A DNA stretch of 7,352 bases, taken from contig DAIDIA010000093.1 of the NCBI GenBank assembly GCA_027459565.1, positions 1 through 7,352 of the forward strand, read 5' to 3'. This DNA comes from Acidimicrobiaceae bacterium (lineage in GTDB: Bacteria > Actinomycetota > Acidimicrobiia > Acidimicrobiales > Bog-793). Below, in pieces: positions 1 to 6,317 of this stretch. The notes beneath the pieces were generated by a model. The model was not told where the DNA came from and did not search any database. It saw only the letters and a program-made list of their open reading frames with translations. Each line of letters begins with the position of its first letter. Within the stretch, counting starts at the first letter, position 1. The translations under genes and the position numbers were made by a program.

Positions 1-296
1 AAGTCGATCGCGCGCGCGATCGATCGGAGGAACGGACCGTGGCGACCCTGTCGTTCGCCAAGGCCAAGTGCTCGGGCAGTCTCGGCGACGTCGAGCCGAA
101 CTCTTGTGGTCGCGCCCTCGAGGCGGTCCGTGAGAAGGCGGAGCAGGAGCGTTGTCGAGGGCCCGAGCACCGGGAGCCAGAACCGTTCGACGTAGTCAGA
201 TCTCGGATCGTGCCCGAGCGCGTCGATGACCGGATCGGGAAACGGTTCGAGTTCGAGATGTGCGCCAAATCTGATTCCCTCAAGCGTGCTGGTCAT
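1..296 (-). CDS. Conserved actinobacterial protein of unknown function, N-terminal part (cut by window edge)
   Basis: The frame opens with ATG at 296-294 behind a good ribosome binding site (GGAGG at 305-301, four bases before the ATG) and stays open for 98 codons to the window edge, so the C-terminus is missing. The product begins MTSTLEGIRFGAHLELEPFP. It then carries a 'DPRSDYVERFWLPVLGPS' stretch (about residues 30-47), a leucine-rich helix, and 'LDVAETARALGLGERQGRHG' (about 68-87). The last part reads like a helix-turn-helix or winged-helix segment followed by 'PFLRSIARA'. I recall proteins with this arrangement from actinobacterial genomes annotated only as hypothetical; that is memory, not a search. 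No signal peptide or membrane segment is seen. The DNA-binding suggestion is inference. The plus-strand frame over the same bases lacks comparable protein-like character. Confidence 0.72.
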   Translation of the reverse strand, partial: MTSTLEGIRFGAHLELEPFPDPVIDALGHDPRSDYVERFWLPVLGPSTTLLLRLLTDRLEGATTRVRLDVAETARALGLGERQGRHGPFLRSIARAID

Positions 297-432
297 GGTT
301 CCTCCGCTGATGCGATGACGACGGGGTGTCGATGTCCGATCGTCATGCACCGGGCTACCTATCGACCTACCGGATTGTCGTGACCGTCTTCGTGTGCCAA
401 CGGCGGACCCGTTCAGCTGCGGCGTGGTTCGG
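297..432. other. Intergenic gap between two minus-strand genes
   Basis: This 136-bp gap separates the secreted-protein stop from the start of the left partial gene. Apart from the GGAGG ribosome binding site at 305-301 (minus strand) I see no convincing terminator and no -35/-10 pair. A promoter for the left gene would be expected here but cannot be placed. Confidence 0.4.
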
Positions 433-1059
433 TCAGCGGATCTTTCCGAGATGCACGACGTACCACTCGCCCCGCCACGAGATCATCGAGGTGATCACGA
501 AGGAGCGGATCGCGGTCCCGACCTTGCAGTAAACGACGGTGCCGTAGTCGCGCCAGTACGAACCCTTGTTGAGCTCGACTCCGGGCACGACCCACGTCGG
601 TCCCGCTCCGATCGACACCGATGAGAACTGCGCGCGCTGTGCGTCTGGCCCGAGTTGCTGGTGAACGAGACCGATGTCGGAATCGAAGTTGGCCACGAGC
701 CGGACGTTCCAGTCGGTGACCGGATCGGCGATCGCCTTCACCTGGATATAGGCGGGAAGGGGGAAGAATGCGCCGATCGCAAGTTTCGGTTGGTCGCTCG
801 CGACGGCTGCGACGAGCGCGCGCATGTGCGCGAGAAAGACCGGATCCGACGCGCTCGGAAAGGTCTTGGTCTGGGGGAGATCTCCTGGGGCGATGGTTGT
901 GGTCGTGGTCGTCGAACTGGGGACGGTCCGGTGCTTGGTCGTGCGCGATCGCGGCGGCGGTCGGGTCGCGCTGTGGCCAGGGTGGCCGGGGAAGGCGACG
1001 ATGGTGATCGCGAGGCACAGACCAAAGAACGCCAGGAGCAGGATTCCGCGAACACGCAT
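433..1059 (-). CDS. Exported or membrane-anchored protein with Thr-rich linker, unknown function
   Basis: The 208-residue product starts MRVR, followed by one hydrophobic segment (about residues 5-23), which fits a signal peptide or an N-terminal anchor. Residues 30-60 form a low-complexity Arg/Pro/Ser/Thr linker with six consecutive Thr (50-55). A compact domain fills residues 70-208. It has 'FFPLPAYIQVKAIADP' and an aromatic C-terminus, 'SFVITSMISWRGEWYVVHLG'. This suggests a small alpha+beta domain displayed outside the membrane. I recognise the C-terminal pattern from uncharacterised actinobacterial proteins but know no function, and no catalytic motif is visible. The mature part has one Cys (178), so no internal disulfide is expected. 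ATG is at 1059-1057 without a strong Shine-Dalgarno, and the stop is TGA. It lies 62 bp downstream of the S9 peptidase gene on the same strand, so co-transcription is possible. Confidence 0.85.
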   Translation of the reverse strand: MRVRGILLLAFFGLCLAITIVAFPGHPGHSATRPPPRSRTTKHRTVPSSTTTTTTIAPGDLPQTKTFPSASDPVFLAHMRALVAAVASDQPKLAIGAFFPLPAYIQVKAIADPVTDWNVRLVANFDSDIGLVHQQLGPDAQRAQFSSVSIGAGPTWVVPGVELNKGSYWRDYGTVVYCKVGTAIRSFVITSMISWRGEWYVVHLGKIR

Positions 1060-1121
1060 GGTACGACGCTACTCAACGCACGCGCATCGGGCGCGCCAGC
1101 CCCGTCTCCGAGGCGTATCCC

Positions 1122-3074
1122 TCAGTGGATCAGGAGCGAGGCGTCGGCGATCTCGACGGGCTCGATATCGTCCGCGACCTCAATGTCGAGTACCTGCCCG
1201 TAGAAGTACAGCTCAGCCTCGATCGATCGGATGATCGAGGCGGCCCCGCGGAATCCGTGCTGTTCCCCCTCGAAGGCGATATAGGCGGAGGGAACACCAT
1301 GGGTGTGCAGCGCGGCGACCATCACCTCCGCCTGCTCGGGTGGCACGACCCGGTCCTCGAGCCCCTGGAAGAAGATCACCGGACATTTCAGCTGCCGCGC
1401 GTGGAACAGTGGCGAGCGCTCCCGGTAGGTCGACTCCTCCTCGGGCCAGCGACCGATCAGACGATCCACGTAGTGCGACTCGAATTTGTGCGTCTCTCGT
1501 GCGAGCGCGGACAGATCCGAGATGCCGTAGTAGCTCGCGCCCACGGCGAAGACGCTGCGAAAGGTCATGCAGGCGAGCGTCGTGTAGCCCCCGGCACTCG
1601 AGCCGTGGATGATCAACCGGCGACGGTCGACGCGTCCGCGCTTCGCGAGCGTGAGCGCGGCGTTGGTGCAGTCGTCGACGTCGACGATGCCCCATCTGCC
1701 CGAAAGGCGCTCGCGGTACGCGCGCCCGTATCCGCTGCTCCCGCCGTAGTCGACATCGACGACGGCGAAGCCGCGGCTCGTCCAGTACTGGATCGTCGGG
1801 TCGAACAGTTGACGCGCGCTCGCGGTGGGACCTCCATGGCTCTGCACGATCAGCGGGGGACGCTCGCCCGGGGCGCCCTGATAGTCGCGGTTTTTCGGCG
1901 GGTAGTAGAGCGCGTGCGCCTCCTCGTCTCCCGTCGTCGCGAAGGTCATGTGCCGCGGTGAAGAGATGTACCCGGCGTCAAGGCTCATCTGCCGGCTCCG
2001 CTTGAGCACGCGGGTCTCGCCGGTGTTCGGATCGATGGCGACAACCGCGAGCGGATCGAGTGCCGAGCCGGCGAGCGCGATGATCTGGTCCGCCGCGTCG
2101 ATGTGGATCGAGGAGAGGTACGAGAGCCGGAGGGGGAGCTCCCGGGTGACGCCGCCGTCGGTCACTGCGATCTTCATCGCCGCGTCCTGTGCGTACGCGA
2201 CAGCGACAGAGCCGTCGCCGAGGATCGCGTAGCTCGACTGCCCGAACTGCCAGTCGGGTTCAGCGCAGTCTGCCGCGATCGGGAAGATGGCAGCTCCGGA
2301 TTCGTCGTAGAGGTTCCAGAATCCCGATCGGTCCGAGATGTAGAACAGCCTGCCGTCCGGTCCAAAGCGCGGCTGGCTGATCGATTCGCCCGGGCCTCCG
2401 GCGATCCGCTGTGCACTCGACGACGGACCGGCCGCATTCGGATCGATGCTGAAGAGCTCGGTCGCATCCCAGGGCATGTCCGGATGATTCCAGGTGAGAT
2501 AGACGAGTCGGTGCCCGTCGGGCGCGAGCCTCGGAGATGAATAGAAGTCGTTTCCCGAGGCGAGCACCTCGACAGGTCCCTCGTGATCGAGCGGGATCCG
2601 CACGAGGTCGTTGACGACACCCGCGGCACCCGCCACGCGATTGACCCCGTGTCGCTCGCGAACCGCGATCAGCCAATGGCCGTCGTCGGTCGCGACGAAG
2701 TCGGCGTATCTTGTCGACTGGTCCGATTCCGCCGTTGGCGCAAGCGCGGTGATGCTCCCCGACGCGTCGCGCACGTAGATGCGCTGGTCGGAGAGGTTGG
2801 AAAAGTACACGCGGCCGTTCGCGACGCAGTAGCAGAGGCCTCCGTACTCATGGACCAGGGTGCGCGCACTGTACGGGGCGGGCAGGAGATCCTCGATCGA
2901 CCCGTCGTGGCGCATGGCGACGATGACCTGTCTCCCCGCCTCGTTCGGGCGACGTTCGACCCAGTAGATGTCCCCGGCGTCGGCGACGACGAAACTCAGT
3001 GCGACGACCTCCTCGACGAGCTGTGCTCCGGTGATCGGAGATGTCCATGTCCCGTAGGCCGCTGTCTTTGCCAC
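1122..3074 (-). CDS. S9 family (prolyl oligopeptidase-type) serine peptidase
   Basis: This is probably a cytoplasmic serine peptidase of the S9 family (acylaminoacyl-peptidase / dipeptidyl-aminopeptidase-like) that trims short peptides. I number from GTG at 3074-3072 (MAKTAAYG), giving 650 residues. I prefer this GTG to the TTG at 3080 because GGAGG at 3088-3084 is nine bases from it and only three from the TTG. Residues about 20-380 look like a beta-propeller, with repeated 'SSPRLAPDGHRLVYLTW' and 'SQPRFGPDGRLFYISD' type blades. Residues about 385-650 are the alpha/beta-hydrolase domain. It has the HGGP oxyanion region (413-416), 'DVDYGGSSGYGR' with Tyr443, nucleophile Ser493 in GSSAGG, an acidic pair Glu573-Asp574 in 'GLEDRVVPPEQ', and His606 in 'GEQHGF'. 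Length is normal for the family, and there is no signal peptide. It follows the nitroreductase gene by 33 bp, so one transcript is likely. The in vivo substrate is unknown. Confidence 0.93.
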   Translation of the reverse strand: MAKTAAYGTWTSPITGAQLVEEVVALSFVVADAGDIYWVERRPNEAGRQVIVAMRHDGSIEDLLPAPYSARTLVHEYGGLCYCVANGRVYFSNLSDQRIYVRDASGSITALAPTAESDQSTRYADFVATDDGHWLIAVRERHGVNRVAGAAGVVNDLVRIPLDHEGPVEVLASGNDFYSSPRLAPDGHRLVYLTWNHPDMPWDATELFSIDPNAAGPSSSAQRIAGGPGESISQPRFGPDGRLFYISDRSGFWNLYDESGAAIFPIAADCAEPDWQFGQSSYAILGDGSVAVAYAQDAAMKIAVTDGGVTRELPLRLSYLSSIHIDAADQIIALAGSALDPLAVVAIDPNTGETRVLKRSRQMSLDAGYISSPRHMTFATTGDEEAHALYYPPKNRDYQGAPGERPPLIVQSHGGPTASARQLFDPTIQYWTSRGFAVVDVDYGGSSGYGRAYRERLSGRWGIVDVDDCTNAALTLAKRGRVDRRRLIIHGSSAGGYTTLACMTFRSVFAVGASYYGISDLSALARETHKFESHYVDRLIGRWPEEESTYRERSPLFHARQLKCPVIFFQGLEDRVVPPEQAEVMVAALHTHGVPSAYIAFEGEQHGFRGAASIIRSIEAELYFYGQVLDIEVADDIEPVEIADASLLIH

Positions 3075-3083
3075 GCCCAAATC

Positions 3084-3088
3084 CCTCC
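3084..3088 (-). promoter_or_regulatory. Ribosome binding site deciding the S9 peptidase start
   Basis: On the minus strand this reads GGAGG. It lies nine bases before the GTG at 3074 but only three before the in-frame TTG at 3080, so it favours the GTG start. Confidence 0.65.
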
Positions 3089-3107
3089 GTCGTCGGTCCG
3101 GCAGAAG

Positions 3108-3713
3108 CTACCAGTGCTCGCGATGCACCCTCTCGTGCGCGTCTCGTCGGCTCGAGACCGGGCGTGGGGCGCCGCTCGCGGGGTCGGGAACGCCGATTGC
3201 GATCGCCCCAATGGTGACCGTCTCCGCGGGCATCGCGAAGGTCTCGAGGAGTCTCTGTTCGCGCCCTTGCAGATGGAAGAAGAGCGCGCCGAGCCCCGCA
3301 TCCGTGGCGAGGAGCAGCAGGGTCATCGCCACGAATGCCGCGTCGACGCTCCAGTAGGGAACCGGCCATGCATCGGCGGGCAGCCGGAAAAGTGAGGACG
3401 AGTGCTTGTCCTCTCGCGCGTAGCGCTCGACATACCGGTTTGGACTCGCGCACGGCACGACGATCACCGGAGCCTGTACGAGGGCGCGCGACCGGCGCCC
3501 GTCGACGAGCCAGTCCGGGTCGCCGATGGCCTGCCAGAAGCTCGCACGGGCGGACTCGAGGGTGAGCACGAGCAGTTCGACGCCCTGCGTGGAGCCCGCC
3601 GATGGCGAGCGCAGTGCGAGGGAGAGCAGCTGGTCGAGGAGGGCCCCGTCGACCGCCTCGGGCAGGAAGTGACGGGTCATGCTCCTGGCCCGGACGACCT
3701 CTTGGAACTCCAT
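3108..3713 (-). CDS. Nitroreductase family FMN-dependent protein
   Basis: The 201-residue product has the layout of the nitroreductase superfamily, small homodimeric FMN (sometimes F420) oxidoreductases using NAD(P)H. The N-terminal 'RARSMTRHF' (residues 8-16) gives the Arg-Ser-x-x-Arg cluster that contacts the FMN phosphate. 'SPSAGSTQG' (36-44) is the second flavin-contact loop. 'DAGLGALFF' (138-146) and 'TIGAIAIGVP' (167-176) are the usual later core motifs, and the end 'RRDAHERVHREHW' resembles the family's C-terminal 'R-x-x-x-VH-x-x-W' tail. Length is normal and the protein is probably cytoplasmic. The substrate cannot be told from sequence. ATG is at 3713-3711, and the stop is TAG with a natural family end just before it. 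There is no clear Shine-Dalgarno, only a G-run 12 bases upstream. It lies 33 bp ahead of the S9 peptidase and is divergent from the rhodanese-MoeB gene. Confidence 0.9.
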   Translation of the reverse strand: MEFQEVVRARSMTRHFLPEAVDGALLDQLLSLALRSPSAGSTQGVELLVLTLESARASFWQAIGDPDWLVDGRRSRALVQAPVIVVPCASPNRYVERYAREDKHSSSLFRLPADAWPVPYWSVDAAFVAMTLLLLATDAGLGALFFHLQGREQRLLETFAMPAETVTIGAIAIGVPDPASGAPRPVSSRRDAHERVHREHW

Positions 3714-3725
3714 GGAGAGACGCTA

Positions 3726-3738
3726 CCCCCCCGGGGGG
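3726..3738. repeat. C7G6 self-complementary block upstream of the nitroreductase
   Basis: Seven C (3726-3732) are followed by six G (3733-3738), containing a 12-bp perfect palindrome. It begins 13 bp upstream of the nitroreductase ATG. If transcribed it would lie in the 5' leader of that gene and could self-pair between molecules or block ribosome access. It is also a place where sequencing may miscount bases. Confidence 0.6.
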
Positions 3739-3748
3739 TGAATGGAAT

Positions 3749-3759
3749 GTTGACTCAAC
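3749..3759. promoter_or_regulatory. Possible operator: 11-bp dyad GTTGA-C-TCAAC in a divergent promoter region
   Basis: GTTGA (3749-3753) and TCAAC (3755-3759) form a perfect inverted repeat around one central base. A direct repeat AATGTT occurs at 3746-3751 and again at 3764-3769. The dyad sits between the nitroreductase start (35 bp away) and the rhodanese-MoeB start (about 87 bp away), where a regulator could act on both. It includes a -35-like TTGACT (3750-3755), but no -10 box is found at the right distance on either strand. Binding by any particular regulator is speculation. Confidence 0.35.
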
Positions 3760-3845
3760 TGGTAATGTTTAGGGAACCCGTGGAGCCGAGGGGCGAGATC
3801 CGAGGATTGGCCATGGCCAGTCACAGAGAGAGGAGCGGTCGCGAG

Positions 3846-4802
<957 letters not shown>

Positions 4803-5012
4803 ATCGAGGCGGTCGAGGCGAACAAGATGCTGCTCGGAATCGGAGAGACGCTCGTCGGTCGCCTGCTCGCCTATGACGCTCTCGGCGAGGAGTTCCGCAC
4901 CTTCAAGGTCCGGCGCGACCCGAACTGCCCGGCCTGTGGCGAGGGAGCGGAGATCGTGATCGCAGAGTACGACCAGCTCTGCATGCCCCACGCGGTCGCC
5001 CCTGCGCACTGA
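4803..5012 (+). pseudogene. moeB: Detached C-terminal part of the rhodanese-MoeB gene, in frame after the TAG
   Basis: Directly after the TAG, the same frame continues for 69 codons to a TGA at 5010-5012, with no indel. It reads 'IEAVEANKMLLGIGETLVGR', then 'LLAYDALGEEFRTFKVRRDP' and 'NCPACG', which are the expected MoeB C-terminal features, including the second zinc-binding Cys-x-x-Cys pair. Reading through would give a normal 388-residue fusion. An ATG at 4827 could restart translation (61 codons), but only a weak GAGGCG lies upstream and it would begin in the middle of a helix. The segment is well conserved, so the interruption is either recent or a sequence error. Confidence 0.82.
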
Positions 5013-5041
5013 GGAGCCGATTACCGCGCGGGAGTGACTGT

Positions 5042-5079
5042 TGGCGATCCGCCCGTGACGCGCGGGCGATATGGCGCCA
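5042..5079 (+). terminator. Possible bulged hairpin between convergent genes
   Basis: CGCCCG (5050-5055) pairs with CGGGCG (5063-5068) around a 7-base loop. An outer TGGCG (5042-5046) pairs with CGCCA (5075-5079) across an internal loop. It lies in the 120-bp gap between the plus-strand MoeB remnant and the minus-strand amidohydrolase, where a shared terminator would be useful. No T-run follows on either strand, so intrinsic termination is uncertain. Confidence 0.3.
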
Positions 5080-5132
5080 CCCGAACCCTCGACCTCATAT
5101 GCCGAGGCGGCGCGGTCGTCGTCTGGCAGTGA

Positions 5133-6317
5133 CTACTGGGGCGCGTGGTGCTCGTAGCGGCGCTCGAGCAGGGCCGCGCGCCGGGGACCCCGTGCGAGAT
5201 CGATCACGGTCATCGCCATCGCCTTCGCGCCGTCAAGGAGCGCGAGGTCTGCGTTCGGTGAGATGCAGTGCCTCGCGAAGGCCGCCTGGTGGTTCACCGC
5301 GGGAAGCGCTCCGATGTCGAGCGTGGGGTGTATCGCAGGGATGACCAGCGAGACGTTTCCCATGTCCGTCGAGGCCGCGACCACCCGCTTTGCGGGAGGG
5401 GCAAAGACGCGGCCGAGTGCTTCGGCGTTCGCCCGGTAGAGCTCCGCCATCGGCTCGTCGATCAAGAACTCCGAGTACGGGGGAGAGTGGGTGACATATT
5501 CGAGCGAGGTCTCCGTGGCGATCGCGCCAGCCTCGAAACAGCGGTGCACCCGCGGCAGCCACTCGTCGAGCTCTTTCAGCGTGGAGGCGCGTGCGTAGTA
5601 CTTGGCGACCGTGTGCGCGGGAACGATGTTCGGTGCCGAGCCTCCGTTGGTGACGATGCCATGGACCTGGTCACCCGGGTTCGCGTGCTGTCGCAGGAGG
5701 CCGATCGCGACCTGGGCGACCGTGATCGCGTCCGCGGCGTTCCGTCCGCGTTCGGGATAGGCAGAGGCGTGTGCCTCGACTCCGTGGTAGTGCACGTCGA
5801 AGTGCGTCACCGCGAGACACGGCATTCCCGTCATCTCCGAGGTCCAGGGGTGAACCATCATCGAGGCATTCAGACCGTCGAAGCCGCCGCGTTCGAGCAT
5901 GAGGATCTTCCCGCCTCCGCCCTCCTCCGCGGGGGTGCCGAGTACGACGAGCGTGATGTCGAGTTCCTCGACGAGATCCGCCAGCGCGATCGCGGTCCCG
6001 ACCGCGGCGCCGGCGATGACGTTGTGGCCGCACGCGTGTCCGATGTCGGGGAGCGCATCGTATTCGCAGCAGATGCCGATCACGAGCGGGCCCGAACCGA
6101 TGGACGCGCGAAACGCCGTGGGGAGGTCACAGACCGCCCTCTCGACGACAAAACCACGGGTCTCGAGCATCTCGGCACACCATGCGGAGGCCTTGAACTC
6201 CTCGAAGGAGAGTTCCGGATTGGCGTGGATCCGGTGCGACAGTCCAATCAGTGGATCGCGCGCGTCGTCGATCTTGTCGATGACCGATTGCTTGAGGCGA
6301 TCGGTCGTGGCACTCAT
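5133..6317 (-). CDS. M20D family amidohydrolase / metallopeptidase
   Basis: The 394-residue product is a full-length dinuclear metal hydrolase of the M20D group (AbgB, PM20D2 and aminoacylase-like), which cleaves amide bonds of N-acyl amino acids, dipeptides or p-aminobenzoyl-glutamate-like compounds. 'SHRIHANPELSFEE' (27-40) opens the catalytic domain. 'EYDALPDIGHACGHN' supplies Cys96 and His98. 'GTPAEEGGGG' supplies catalytic Glu131 and metal ligand Glu132. His156 in 'MMVHPW' and a late His (343, 'VNHQAAF') complete the usual set. Residues about 165-280 form the lid/dimerisation domain, with 'YHGVEAHASAYPERGRNAADA' and His183. No signal peptide is present. Its ATG overlaps the stop of the upstream biotin carboxylase gene (ATGA at 6317-6314) and it has no clear Shine-Dalgarno of its own, so translation is probably coupled. 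The stop is TAG. Which amide it cleaves is unknown; AbgB or PM20D2 activity is only an analogy. Confidence 0.92.
   Translation of the reverse strand: MSATTDRLKQSVIDKIDDARDPLIGLSHRIHANPELSFEEFKASAWCAEMLETRGFVVERAVCDLPTAFRASIGSGPLVIGICCEYDALPDIGHACGHNVIAGAAVGTAIALADLVEELDITLVVLGTPAEEGGGGKILMLERGGFDGLNASMMVHPWTSEMTGMPCLAVTHFDVHYHGVEAHASAYPERGRNAADAITVAQVAIGLLRQHANPGDQVHGIVTNGGSAPNIVPAHTVAKYYARASTLKELDEWLPRVHRCFEAGAIATETSLEYVTHSPPYSEFLIDEPMAELYRANAEALGRVFAPPAKRVVAASTDMGNVSLVIPAIHPTLDIGALPAVNHQAAFARHCISPNADLALLDGAKAMAMTVIDLARGPRRAALLERRYEHHAPQ
6314..6317 (-). other. ATGA stop/start overlap coupling the carboxylase and amidohydrolase genes
   Basis: The TGA stop of the biotin carboxylase subunit (6316-6314) overlaps the ATG of the M20D amidohydrolase (6317-6315) by the sequence ATGA. 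This is typical of genes translated together from one message. Confidence 0.9.

Noticed and set aside
4..23. 20-bp perfect palindrome as an operator or attachment site
   Set aside because: It lies inside the coding frame of the left partial gene (encoding part of 'RSIARAID') and is built from CGATCG and CG repeats, which are common across the window. Chance plus composition is sufficient.
39..383. Plus-strand open frame of 114 codons at the left edge
   Set aside because: It lies antisense to the partial minus-strand gene, has no convincing ribosome binding site logic, and its composition (Arg/Glu/Gly rich, no motifs) is typical of a shadow frame in GC-rich DNA.
1125..1961. Plus-strand open frame of 278 codons over the S9 peptidase
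   Set aside because: It is a shadow of the catalytic domain of the peptidase on the other strand, with no independent motif or ribosome binding site.
3750..3755. TTGACT as the -35 box of a standard promoter
   Set aside because: No acceptable -10 hexamer lies 16-18 bases downstream on the plus strand, and the same holds for TTGAGT on the minus strand. It is better described as part of a dyad.
3402..3845. Extension of the rhodanese-MoeB frame upstream to an ATG at 3402
   Set aside because: Most of this stretch is antisense to the well-supported nitroreductase, and the translated extension has no domain character. The start at 3846 has a ribosome binding site and fits the family start.
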